Notes under the pieces: model-generated
Databases searched by the model: none
Told to the model about the DNA's origin: nothing
Seen by the model: only the letters and a program-made list of their open reading frames with translations
NCBI GenBank assembly: GCA_023461275.1
Contig: JAEYMI010000071.1
Coordinates: 62,001 to 126,000, forward strand
Direction: 5' to 3'
Length of the DNA stretch: 64,000 nt
DNA from: Actinomycetes bacterium
GTDB taxonomy: Bacteria; Actinomycetota; Actinomycetes; Mycobacteriales; Mycobacteriaceae
Program-made: the position numbers and the translations under genes
In this document: piece after piece, positions 32,314-40,743 of the stretch
Layout of the letters: each line of letters starts with the position of its first letter
Position numbering within the stretch: position 1 is the stretch's first letter

Positions 32314-35300
32314 TCACCTGACCGTCAGGCCCAGGTGGCGGATTCGGGTGCGGGTGTCGGCCGGATCGATCACGTCGTCGAGTTCGAAGGTGGTGGCCGC
32401 GTGCAGGGCTTTGCCCTGCTCGTAGGCGGCGGCAACCAGTTGCGCGAAGAGCGCATCACGCTCGCCGTCGCCGGCCGCCTCGAGTTCCTTTCGGAAGCCG
32501 AGCCGCACGGCCCCCTCCAGGCCCATCGGTCCGATCTCGCCGGTGGGCCAGGCGATCGTGAACTCCGGCGCGTGGAACGAGCCGCCGGCCATGGCCATCG
32601 CACCAAGACCGTAAGCCTTGCGGAGGATGATCATCCCGAATGGCACCGTCAGGCGGGCTCCGGCGACGAAGAGTCGTCCGAAGCGACGCACCGTCGCCTG
32701 CTCCTCGGACTCCGGACCAACCATGAAACCCGGTGTGTCGCAGAGTATGACCAACGGAAACCGGTGTTCCTCGCAGAAGGTCAGGAAGTCGGCGGCCTTG
32801 TCCGCCGACTCGGCGTCGATCGCGCCACCGAGGTGGCGGCTCGAATTGGCGAGCACCGCGTACGCCACCCCTTCGACTCGGATCAGCGCGGTAACCACAC
32901 CGACTCCGTAGGCAGCGCGCAATTCGAGCACGGAGTCGACGTCGGCAATCGCGTGGATGGCCGCCCGGACATCGTAGGCCCGCAACCTGTCCTCGGGGAC
33001 GACATGTCGGGCGGCGCGGACATCCGGCGCAGCCCAGGTCGTGGTGTCGCCGGCGAAGTAGGAAAGATACTGCCGGGCAAGCGCAACCGCGTCGGCCTCG
33101 TCGTCGGCAACGATGTCGACCACACCGTTGCGTGTCTGCACGTCGATCGGTCCGACCTGTTCGGCGCGGTAGTGCCCCAGGCCGCCACCTTCGATCATCG
33201 CCGGCCCGCCCATCCCGATATTCGCATCCCGGGTCGCGATCAGCACATCACAGGCACCGGCCAGCGCGGCGTTACCCGCGAAGCAGCGCCCCGACACGAT
33301 CGACACCGTCGGAACCCGGCCACGGAGGGCGGCCAATGCCCGAAAGGTGTTCAGCTCCAGTCCGGTTGCGCCGTTGGCATCGGTGTCGCCCGGGCGCCCA
33401 CCCCCGCCCTCGGCCCACAGCACCAGCGGAATCGATTTGCGGGCAGCAATATCGAGCAGTCGGTCGGTCTTCGCGTGGTTTCGCATGCCCTGCGTACCCG
33501 CCAACACGGTGTAGTCATAGGAGAGCACGGCGATCTGCATCGGATACCCGGTCGCCTCGAAAAGTGTTGCGAGCCCCGCAATCAGGCCATCAGCCGGAGT
33601 GTTCTCGATCAGATCCTGCTCGCTGCGCCGCGATCGCTGTGCGGCCAACGCCAACGAGCCGTACTCGACGAAGGAACCCTTGTCGATGAGGTCGTCGACG
33701 TTCTCCCGCGCGGTTCGCCTGCCCTGGGCGTGCCGACGCTCCACCGCATCCGGCCGGGCCTCATCGGCGGTCATCGCCTGCCGGTCGAGAACCTCGGCAA
33801 GATCTGGTCGGATGCGATCGGGATCGCCCGCGAGCACCGCGGCCCCATGGTCGGCATCATCGTGCGTCCTGATCACGAGCAACCCGTCACCGGCGGCGAC
33901 CGAATCCCCGACGGCGACCAGCACCCGCTGCACCGATGCACGATCGGCGACAGCAACCTCATGGTGCATCTTCATCGCCTCGAGCAGCGCCAGTGGCGCC
34001 CGCGCACCGACCTCCGATCCGGCAGCAGCGACGTCGACGACGACGCCGGTCAGCCCCGCGGTGATCAGCTGCTCACCCGGCGCGAGCGCACCATGTGCAC
34101 CGGCGACGGCCTCGATCACCTCCGGCGGCTCCGCGAGTTCGGCAATGGTGCGGTCGATGTAGTCGGTGGTCACCGGTCCATCGCCGAACAGTTTGTGGTT
34201 CAGAATGTTTCGGAGGAGACCGATGTTGGTGTGCACGCCCCCCACCACGAAATCGCGCAACGCCGCGTCGGCCTTACGACGCAGCGCGTCGGGATCGTCG
34301 ACTCTGGTGTGCACCACAACCTTGGCGAGCAAGGAGTCGTATCGCGGGCCGATGCTCAGCCCCGCGACGCCGTAGGTATCGACACGAACACCCGGGCCGG
34401 TCGGTGGCGAGAAGGCGTCGAGGGTGCCGACGCCGGAATGGGTCATTCCGGTCTCGTCGGTGGTCTCGGCATTCACCCGCAGTTGCATCGCATGACCGTT
34501 CGTCGCGATCACGGCCCCGATGGTCCCAGACCCGGTGGTCGACACCGCATCCGGGAGGTCCAGATCGTCGATCGACGCGCCACGAGCGATACGCAGGCCC
34601 AGCTCAACCAGGTCGAGCCCGGTGACGGCTTCGGTGACCGTGTGTTCCACCTGGATGCGAGGGTTCACCTCGAGGAAGACGAAGGTGTCGTCGTGCACCA
34701 GAAACTCCACGGTGGCCAGTCCGCGGAGTCCGCTACGCGCACAGAGCCTCGTGGCACCCGAATGCAGGTCGTAGCGTAGTCGATCGGAAAGTTCTTGCGC
34801 CGGAGCGGTTTCGATCATCTTCTGCCTGCGCCGCTGGATGCTGCAGTCCCGGTCGCCGAGTGCCACCGAGCGTCGACCACCGTCCGGATCGTCGGCGCCC
34901 ACCACCTGTACCTCGACATGTCTGGCCCGGGGCAACAACTGCTCGACATACAACTCGCCATTGCCGAACGCGGCGTGCGCCTCGGTGCTGCATTCGCGGA
35001 ATGCCGCGGCGATCTCCTCGGCGGCACGGACCGGACGGATACCTCGTCCGCCGCCGCCGGCGAGCGCCTTGAGCATGATCCCGTCAGGATGCGACTCCAG
35101 AAACTCCGTAACCCCCTCGACGGTCACGCCCGACGAGCTCGCCTCCAGTACTGGCAGGCCGGCATCGACCGCCGCGTCCCGAGCTGCCGCCTTGTCCCCG
35201 AATGTCGCCAGCACATCGGGGTCCGGGCCCACGAACACGAGTCCGGCGTCAGCGCATTGCGCAGCGAAAGCCGCATCCTCGCTGAGGAATCCGTAACCGG

Positions 35301-35544
35301 GATGCACCAGCACCGTGCCGGCGGCAAGCGCCGCGGCAATGATCGCCGCACGGTCGAGGTAGGCCGCGACGCCGACGCCGGGCAGTTCTCGTGCGGTCGT
35401 CGCAGCGCGAACGTGCGGCGACTGGAGATCGTCGGCGGCGTACACAGCGACCGTCCGGTAGCCCATCTCATCAGCGGTACGCAGAATGCGCAGTGCGATC
35501 TCGCCGCGATTGGCCACCAGCACCGTTGGCGACGATTCGCTCAC
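32314..35544 (-). CDS. Single-chain acyl-CoA carboxylase (BC + BCCP + CT)
   Basis: This 1076-residue fused biotin carboxylase has an N-terminal ATP-grasp ('ANRGEIALRILRTADEMG', 'GYGFLSED', 'KALAGGGGRGIR', 'EVNPRIQVEHTVTE') in residues 1-~460. A biotinyl domain follows with the modified Lys in 'LLEAMKMHH' (~540), then a carboxyltransferase with both halves ('RTARENVDDLIDKGSF', 'GGGGRPG', 'ILCDTPGFMVGPESEE'). It matches homomeric long-chain acyl-CoA carboxylases rather than the two-gene AccA/AccD systems. It converts an acyl-CoA to a carboxyacyl-CoA using bicarbonate and ATP. Its start overlaps the HAD gene stop (ATGA). The acyl substrate is unknown. Confidence 0.93.
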   Translation of the reverse strand: MSESSPTVLVANRGEIALRILRTADEMGYRTVAVYAADDLQSPHVRAATTARELPGVGVAAYLDRAAIIAAALAAGTVLVHPGYGFLSEDAAFAAQCADAGLVFVGPDPDVLATFGDKAAARDAAVDAGLPVLEASSSGVTVEGVTEFLESHPDGIMLKALAGGGGRGIRPVRAAEEIAAAFRECSTEAHAAFGNGELYVEQLLPRARHVEVQVVGADDPDGGRRSVALGDRDCSIQRRRQKMIETAPAQELSDRLRYDLHSGATRLCARSGLRGLATVEFLVHDDTFVFLEVNPRIQVEHTVTEAVTGLDLVELGLRIARGASIDDLDLPDAVSTTGSGTIGAVIATNGHAMQLRVNAETTDETGMTHSGVGTLDAFSPPTGPGVRVDTYGVAGLSIGPRYDSLLAKVVVHTRVDDPDALRRKADAALRDFVVGGVHTNIGLLRNILNHKLFGDGPVTTDYIDRTIAELAEPPEVIEAVAGAHGALAPGEQLITAGLTGVVVDVAAAGSEVGARAPLALLEAMKMHHEVAVADRASVQRVLVAVGDSVAAGDGLLVIRTHDDADHGAAVLAGDPDRIRPDLAEVLDRQAMTADEARPDAVERRHAQGRRTARENVDDLIDKGSFVEYGSLALAAQRSRRSEQDLIENTPADGLIAGLATLFEATGYPMQIAVLSYDYTVLAGTQGMRNHAKTDRLLDIAARKSIPLVLWAEGGGGRPGDTDANGATGLELNTFRALAALRGRVPTVSIVSGRCFAGNAALAGACDVLIATRDANIGMGGPAMIEGGGLGHYRAEQVGPIDVQTRNGVVDIVADDEADAVALARQYLSYFAGDTTTWAAPDVRAARHVVPEDRLRAYDVRAAIHAIADVDSVLELRAAYGVGVVTALIRVEGVAYAVLANSSRHLGGAIDAESADKAADFLTFCEEHRFPLVILCDTPGFMVGPESEEQATVRRFGRLFVAGARLTVPFGMIILRKAYGLGAMAMAGGSFHAPEFTIAWPTGEIGPMGLEGAVRLGFRKELEAAGDGERDALFAQLVAAAYEQGKALHAATTFELDDVIDPADTRTRIRHLGLTVR

Positions 35545-36188
35545 ACCCGCACTCCGGCTCCGGTGGCGGGGAACCCGAATCGGGAGCTCAGTTCGCGCGC
35601 GGTGCTCGCCCCGTCGGTGTGCAGGATCCCGTCGATGCCCAATCGTGCGGCACCGTCGAGGTTCTGTTGGAGATCGTCGATCATGACTGCCAGTGTCGGC
35701 GGCACGCCCAGGTGTTCGCAGGCGATCTCGAAGATCCGACGCGACGGTTTGCGTACCCCGACCTCGGCGGAGATCACGCTGACATCGGCGAGTTCGTCGA
35801 GATCGAATCCCCGGTAGGTGTCGCGCCCGAAAGCATTGGACACCAACGCGATCGGCACGTCGGCGGCACGCAGTCGGGTGAGCATCGCGATCGTCTCGGG
35901 GTCAGGACGCAGACCCGCCTGCATTCGCTCGGTCAGTCCGCTGGTCTCCACCCGGACCCCGTGGTCGCGCAGACGCTGCGCGAACCCTTCCTCGAACGTG
36001 CTTGCGTCGATCCTGCCCGCTTCATGCTCGGCAAGCAGCGACTTCGACGCGGCATCGCCACTGAGCAGCCGAATCGGGAGTTCGGCATCCCCCAGCGCCG
36101 TACCGAACTCCCGGAAGGCGCCGAGCACGCTCGTGGTGATCACACCACCGAAGTCGACGAGAACCGCCGTCTTGCGCGATGCGTTCAT
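35541..36188 (-). CDS. HAD-family hydrolase (ACAD10-domain-like)
   Basis: This HAD superfamily protein of ~215 residues has motif I 'LVDFGGVIT' (nucleophile Asp, but Gly where DxD phosphatases usually have the second Asp), motif II 'ALVSNAFG', Lys of motif III in 'EVGVRKPSRRIFEIA' and motif IV 'AVMIDDLQQNLDGA'. The DFGG form also occurs in the N-terminal HAD domain of eukaryotic ACAD10 and in epoxide-hydrolase-type phosphatases. ATG 36188 is preceded by GAGGG; the longer frame adds an unconserved N-terminus. It is first in the carboxylase operon and divergent from the lactonase gene. Confidence 0.85.
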   Translation of the reverse strand: MNASRKTAVLVDFGGVITTSVLGAFREFGTALGDAELPIRLLSGDAASKSLLAEHEAGRIDASTFEEGFAQRLRDHGVRVETSGLTERMQAGLRPDPETIAMLTRLRAADVPIALVSNAFGRDTYRGFDLDELADVSVISAEVGVRKPSRRIFEIACEHLGVPPTLAVMIDDLQQNLDGAARLGIDGILHTDGASTARELSSRFGFPATGAGVRV

Positions 36189-36229
36189 AGATGGGCCCTC
36201 GAATCTCCTGGGTTGGCCGGACATGCGCA

Positions 36230-36325
36230 TTGAACTTGAGTTCGCATTCAAGTACCGGCCAATATTGCAGGCCGTTCTCGTGATGTCAATCACGCGTGGG
36301 GGTTGAACTTGAACTCATCCTCAAC
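36230..36325. promoter_or_regulatory. Bidirectional control region with two TTGAACTTGA motifs
   Basis: Between the HAD gene (leftward) and the lactonase (rightward), TTGAACTTGA occurs twice: at 36230-36239, overlapping the inverted repeats GAACT-TG-AGTTC (36232-36243) and CTTGAG-N6-TTCAAG (36235-36252); and at 36303-36312, within GTTGA-N14-TCAAC (36302-36325). The same half-site TTGAAC forms a perfect palindrome ahead of the SDR operon at 42.95 kb. These are candidate operators for the TetR regulator encoded nearby. Confidence 0.55.
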
Positions 36326-36400
36326 TACGCTCACGGCTGCCGAGGTGATGCACGTCACTTCCGGGCATAGCGCCCGCTCACCGCACACGAAGGACATCCC

Positions 36401-37360
36401 ATGAGCACCGTCAACACCGTGACCGGACCAATCGACTCCGCAGATATGGGCAACGTGCTGGTCCACGAGCACATCTTCGTGCTCGGCGAGGAGTACCGAC
36501 AGAACTATCAGGCCGACTGGGACGAGGAGCAGCAGGTCACCGATGCGGTTCGAGATCTCAACGAGCTCAAGGGACTTGGCATCGACACCATTTTCGATCC
36601 CACCGTGCTCGGTCTCGGGCGCTACATCCCCCGCATCCAACAGATCGCCGCACAGACGGATCTGAACATCGTGGTGGCCACCGGCCTTTACACCTACAAC
36701 GACATTCCGTTCCAGTTCCACTACACCGGCCCGGGACTCCTCTTCGACTGCTCCGAGCCCCTGGTGACCTACTTCGTGAAGGATCTGACCGAGGGCATCG
36801 CCGACACCGGTGTTCGGGCCGCCTTCCTCAAATGCGCCATCGAGGAGCAAGGCCTCACGCCGGGCGTCGAGCGGGTCATGCGCGCAGTCGGGACCGCCTC
36901 GATGCAGACCGGGGCTCCGGTCACCGTGCACACCAATCCCCACACCCGTTCCGGCCTGCTAGCCCAGCAGATCCTGAAGGAGGAGGGCGCCGACCTCACG
37001 AAGGTCGTGATCGGTCACTCCGGCGACAGCACCGATCTCGACTACCTCATGGAGGTGGCCGACAACGGTTCCATCCTCGGCATGGACCGCTTCGGTCTCG
37101 ACGTGCTGCTGCCGTTCGAGGACCGGATCAACACCATCGTCGCCCTGGCCGAGCGCGGGTATGCCGACCGGATGGCCCTGGCGCATGACGCGTCGTGCTT
37201 CATCGACTGGTTCGATCCCGAGGCCAAGCGACAGGCGGTGCCCAAGTGGAACTACCGCCACATCAGCGAAGACGTACTGCCCGCCCTGCGCGAACGCGGC
37301 GTCACCGACGCGCAGATCACCTCGATGCTCGTCGACGTTCCCCGTCGCTACTTCGAGTGA
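36401..37360 (+). CDS. qsdA: Phosphotriesterase-family lactonase (QsdA-like)
   Basis: This 319-residue binuclear-metal amidohydrolase has all ligands present: His22 and His24 ('VHEHIF'), carbamylated Lys144 ('FLKCAIEEQG'), His177 ('TVHTNPH'), His206 ('IGHSGD') and Asp263 ('AHDASC'). 'IDSADMGNVLVHEHIFVLGEE' and 'VVATGLYTYNDIPF' follow the QsdA/PLL lactonases of Rhodococcus, which open acyl-homoserine lactones and gamma-lactones to hydroxyacids. AAGGA precedes ATG 36401. It is followed by an acyl-CoA ligase and sits next to a TetR gene, as in the Rhodococcus erythropolis qsd locus. Phosphotriesterase activity is likely only promiscuous. Confidence 0.85.
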   Translation: MSTVNTVTGPIDSADMGNVLVHEHIFVLGEEYRQNYQADWDEEQQVTDAVRDLNELKGLGIDTIFDPTVLGLGRYIPRIQQIAAQTDLNIVVATGLYTYNDIPFQFHYTGPGLLFDCSEPLVTYFVKDLTEGIADTGVRAAFLKCAIEEQGLTPGVERVMRAVGTASMQTGAPVTVHTNPHTRSGLLAQQILKEEGADLTKVVIGHSGDSTDLDYLMEVADNGSILGMDRFGLDVLLPFEDRINTIVALAERGYADRMALAHDASCFIDWFDPEAKRQAVPKWNYRHISEDVLPALRERGVTDAQITSMLVDVPRRYFE

Positions 37361-37436
37361 CCCGCGACCACCCCGCCTGTCCGCACCGCACCCCGACCCT
37401 GCTTCCCCAATCGCACCTGGCAAGAAAGACCCCACG

Positions 37437-38939
37437 ATGCCCAATCCCGTTGCCGGACCCTGGAATAACGCCGATCTCTGCGGGGAGCGTGTCGCCGTGC
37501 GCGCCGGTGACCGCAGACTGACCTATGGCGAACTCCGTGATCGGATCGCCCGCGCCGCGACCACCTACGCCGATCGCGGAGTCGGCGTCGACGATCGCGT
37601 TCTGCTGATCGCGCCGTCGATCCCGGAGTTCGTGATCGCCTACTACGCTCTTCACACCGTCGGCGCCACCGTCATCACCATGAACGTCATGTCGACCACC
37701 CACGAAATCGATTATGTGGTGGGCGATTCCGGCACCTCGATGATCGTCGCGTGGCATGAGTGTGCCGAGGCCGCAGAATTCGTCGCCGAGCAACGTGGGC
37801 TGCCCTTCGTCGAACTCGTTCCGTACGAGCAGGATTCGCTCGACACGACGCCGATCGACGCCTTCGTCGAACGTGCCGACGACGCCACCGCGGTCATCCT
37901 CTACACCTCCGGCACCACCGGACACCCCAAGGGCTCCGAGCTCACCATCGCGAACCTGAACGCGGTCCCCGCCGTCTTCCGGACTGCGCTGGCCACCAAT
38001 GAGCACGAACGCTGGGCCACCGGACTACCACTGTTCCACTGCTTCGGTCAGGTTGTCGTCATGCACAACGCGCTCACCGAACGCGCCACGCTGTCACTGC
38101 TGAGCCCGTTCACGCCAGGCGAATTCATGAATCGTCTGCGCGATGAGCACATCACCATCGCGTGCGGCGTCCCCACGATGTGGAACGCGATGCTGCTCGA
38201 CGACGGCAACCACTCCCCAGACGACTTCGCCGATCTCCGCCTCGCGTGTTCTGGCGGGGCCTCATTGCCCGGCGAGGTCATCCGCGCCTTCGAGGAACGC
38301 TTCGGCTGCACCATCCTCGAGGGCTACGGACTCACCGAGACCGCCGGAAGCGCCACCTTCCGCGATCTCGACGCGGCGCCGAAGCCGGGCACCGTGGGTC
38401 GCCCGCTGCCCGGTTACGAGGCGCAGGCCCGCGACGCCGACGGCAACCCACTGCCGCCGGACACCGTCGGTGAGATCTATCTGCGCGGGCCGTCGATCAT
38501 GAAGGGGTACTGGCATCGCCCCGACGCCACCGCCACCACACTGATCGACGACTGGCTGGCCACCGGCGATCTGGGCACCATCGACTCCGACGGCGACATC
38601 CGCATCGTGGATCGCAAGAAGGATCTGATCATCCGCGGCGGTTACAACGTCTACCCGCGCGAGGTGGAGGAGGTCCTCTACACCCACCCCGACATCGTCG
38701 AGGCGGCAGTCATCGGTGTGCCCGATGACCACTACGGCGAGGAGATCGCGGCGGTGATCGCACTGGCTCCGGGCGCCTCGATCGACCGAGATGCCTTGCG
38801 CGAGTGGTGCAAAGAACGACTCAGCGCCTACAAGGTGCCCCGCATCGTGCAGGTGACCGATGCCCTACCGAAGGGCGCGACGGGGAAGATCCTCAAGCGT
38901 GCCATCGACCGCGAGGCGTTGATCCCCGCCGCACACTAG
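37437..38939 (+). CDS. Acyl-CoA ligase (QsdC-like, AMP-forming)
   Basis: This 500-residue ANL-superfamily ligase has the ATP-binding P-loop 'LYTSGTTGHPKG', A5 motif 'EGYGLTETAGS', hinge 'GDLGTIDSDGDIRIVDRKKDLIIRGGYNVYPREVEE' and catalytic Lys in 'LPKGATGKILKR'. It activates a carboxylic acid to acyl-AMP and then acyl-CoA. Located 76 bases after the lactonase, it probably activates the hydroxyacid that enzyme releases. ATG 37437 was chosen since the N-terminal 'GERVAVRAGDRRLTYGELR' aligns; the frame extending back into the lactonase gene is spurious. It ends 8 bases from the converging TetR gene. Confidence 0.92.
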   Translation: MPNPVAGPWNNADLCGERVAVRAGDRRLTYGELRDRIARAATTYADRGVGVDDRVLLIAPSIPEFVIAYYALHTVGATVITMNVMSTTHEIDYVVGDSGTSMIVAWHECAEAAEFVAEQRGLPFVELVPYEQDSLDTTPIDAFVERADDATAVILYTSGTTGHPKGSELTIANLNAVPAVFRTALATNEHERWATGLPLFHCFGQVVVMHNALTERATLSLLSPFTPGEFMNRLRDEHITIACGVPTMWNAMLLDDGNHSPDDFADLRLACSGGASLPGEVIRAFEERFGCTILEGYGLTETAGSATFRDLDAAPKPGTVGRPLPGYEAQARDADGNPLPPDTVGEIYLRGPSIMKGYWHRPDATATTLIDDWLATGDLGTIDSDGDIRIVDRKKDLIIRGGYNVYPREVEEVLYTHPDIVEAAVIGVPDDHYGEEIAAVIALAPGASIDRDALREWCKERLSAYKVPRIVQVTDALPKGATGKILKRAIDREALIPAAH

Positions 38940-38947
38940 CGCGCAGC

Positions 38948-39604
38948 TCACCGCCGGCGAAGCCCGATTGCGTTGGCCCACAATCGGGTTGCGGTGAACA
39001 CCAGGTCGTCCATCTCGGTATCCGCATCGCCGGCGGCGAAGGCGTGATACGCCATCCGCGACACCATGCCCGACAGTGCCGCGGCAGCGGCCGTCGCGTC
39101 GAGATCGGGATCGGCGAGGCCGATTTCCTGCAAGCGCTGGATCTGCCGGGCGTTGCGCTCGGCGAAGACCTGCCCCCGCTGGCGGCGTCGTTCGCGGAAA
39201 GCCGGCGAATTGCCGGTCACCTCCTCGAGCACCAGCCGCAGCTTCGCGTTGCGCTTGTAGGCCTCGAAGTAGGCGCGGTTGGCGGCCTCGAGCACCGCGA
39301 TCGGGTCGTCATCGTCCTCCACATGCGGGAAGCCGGGATGCAGCATGTCCTCATGCGCCTCGGCGAGCACGGCATCGAGGATCTCGTCTTTGCTCTGGAA
39401 ATAGGTGTAGAACGTGCCAGTCGAGCACTCGGCATCCGCGGTGATGTCGGTGAGCCGCGAATCCTGGAAGCCGTCGCGCTCGAAGATCCGGCGCGCGGCT
39501 GCGACCAGCGCCCCGCGGGTGCGTTCCCCGCGGGCGGTGAGCGGCTTCAGCGGTCCGGGATCGCCGCCCAGAGGCGGACCCGAATCCGGTCGCGTCGTCG
39601 TCAT
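38948..39604 (-). CDS. TetR-family regulator (candidate QsdR)
   Basis: This 218-residue TetR protein has its HTH at ~24-70 ('ARGERTRGALVAAARRIFERDGFQDSRLTDITADAECSTGTFYTYFQSKDEIL') and a C-terminal domain resembling acyl-CoA or fatty-acid-responsive TetR proteins. ATG 39604 is preceded by GGAAG; a longer upstream frame runs through the kinase gene. It is the last gene of the SDR-ACAD-kinase operon and converges with the ligase gene. By analogy to QsdR it should repress the lactone pathway and respond to a lactone or an acyl-CoA. The TTGAAC palindromes are candidate targets. Confidence 0.87.
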   Translation of the reverse strand: MTTTRPDSGPPLGGDPGPLKPLTARGERTRGALVAAARRIFERDGFQDSRLTDITADAECSTGTFYTYFQSKDEILDAVLAEAHEDMLHPGFPHVEDDDDPIAVLEAANRAYFEAYKRNAKLRLVLEEVTGNSPAFRERRRQRGQVFAERNARQIQRLQEIGLADPDLDATAAAAALSGMVSRMAYHAFAAGDADTEMDDLVFTATRLWANAIGLRRR

Positions 39605-39686
39605 GTCGCCATCTTCCCAGTTCGACGACAATCGGACGTTCGCCACCCGTCCGCGTGTCGCATCGGGGCACCGGGCACGGTACGTC

Positions 39687-40736
39687 CTAGAGACCCGCCG
39701 CGACGGCGACGTCGACTGCCTTGCCGACGAGAGCATCGATGACGTCTGCGGTCGGCACACCGGCTCGCGCGCGGTTGGTCGGGTTGTCCTGCGCGCGGCG
39801 CAGCACACCCTCGGCGATGATGGCCACCTTCCACAAGCCCAGGGCATGCCAGAACCGCAGCGCCTGAGGGTCCCGTCCGGTGCGTTCGAGGTAGTCGGCA
39901 GCGAGTTGCTCACGCAACGGAAAACCGTCGAGCAGTTCCACCGGCGCCGCCGACAACGGCGCCTCACCGGCGGCGGGCCAGTAGGCCAGGGTGCTGCCGA
40001 TATCGGCAAGCGGATCGCCAAGAGTGGAGAGCTCCCAGTCCAGGACCGCCCGCACCGCACCGGACTCACCGTCGACCATCACGTTGCGAATATGGAAGTC
40101 CCCGTGGACGAGTCGGAGTTCCTTCTGTTCCGGGATGTTCGCGGCGAGGCGTCGCGTGAGGTCGTCGAGCGCCGGGATTTCGCGCGTCTTGGATTTGTCC
40201 CACTGCGCACTCCACCGCTTCAGCTGGCGCTGCGCATACGGATTGTGACTGGCCAGATCGGACAGTCCCACCGCATCGATGTCGACGGCGTGGATATGGG
40301 TCAGCGTCTGGATCATCGAGGTGCCGACCGCGGTGCGAGTGGCAAGCGGCATGGCCTCGGCGGTCGCCATGGCATCGAGGACGACGCCGTCGACGAACTC
40401 CATCAGCACCATCGGCACCGGGCTGACCGCCTCGTCGGTGCAGACTCCGTATACCGCAGGTACCGGCACATCGGTGTCGGCGAGCGCGGTGAGGATGCGT
40501 GCCTCACGGGCGACGTCGTGCGCCGAGGCGAGCAGGTTGCCCACCGGCGGTCTGCGCAACACCCAGCGCGCGCCGACGGCGTCGGTCAGCAGGTACGTCA
40601 GGTTGGATTGGCCGACGCCGACCCGGGTGACGCCGATCTCCGAGTCCGCCGCAAGTCCGTTGGCGCCCAACCACTCTCGTAGTGCGTCGGCATCGACCTC
40701 AGGGATCGACGCCAGGCCGGCGGTACTCGTGGCCAC
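39687..40736 (-). CDS. APH-fold kinase of the ACAD10/11-LvaA type
   Basis: This 349-residue phosphotransferase has N-lobe 'VGVGQSNLTYLLTD' and 'WVLRRPP', and catalytic loop 'LVHGDFHIRNVM' (His211, Asp213, Asn218). The DxD-like metal site is 'AVLDWELSTLGDPLADIG' (Asp233). The 'GQSN-TYLL', 'VLRRPP' and 'DWELSTLGDP' pattern is that of the kinase domain of ACAD10/ACAD11 and Pseudomonas LvaA, which phosphorylate the 4-hydroxyl of 4-hydroxyacyl-CoA, not aminoglycosides. It is separated by 7 bases from the acyl-CoA dehydrogenase that would act next. It is unlikely to be an antibiotic-resistance gene. Confidence 0.87.
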   Translation of the reverse strand: MATSTAGLASIPEVDADALREWLGANGLAADSEIGVTRVGVGQSNLTYLLTDAVGARWVLRRPPVGNLLASAHDVAREARILTALADTDVPVPAVYGVCTDEAVSPVPMVLMEFVDGVVLDAMATAEAMPLATRTAVGTSMIQTLTHIHAVDIDAVGLSDLASHNPYAQRQLKRWSAQWDKSKTREIPALDDLTRRLAANIPEQKELRLVHGDFHIRNVMVDGESGAVRAVLDWELSTLGDPLADIGSTLAYWPAAGEAPLSAAPVELLDGFPLREQLAADYLERTGRDPQALRFWHALGLWKVAIIAEGVLRRAQDNPTNRARAGVPTADVIDALVGKAVDVAVAAGL

Positions 40737-40743
40737 TCCTGAG

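Noticed and set aside
32248..34779. Open frame of 843 codons opposite the acyl-CoA carboxylase
   Set aside because: Lies entirely antisense to a well-conserved gene; composition (many Arg, Gly, His) and lack of a ribosome-binding site mark it as a shadow.
36401..37360. Organophosphate-degrading phosphotriesterase
   Set aside because: Metal ligands are shared by the family, but the sequence blocks and the acyl-CoA ligase/TetR neighbourhood fit lactonases of the QsdA/PLL type.
39687..40736. Aminoglycoside resistance gene
   Set aside because: The APH fold is present, but the surrounding genes and the ACAD10/11-type motifs indicate a hydroxyacyl-CoA kinase rather than drug resistance.
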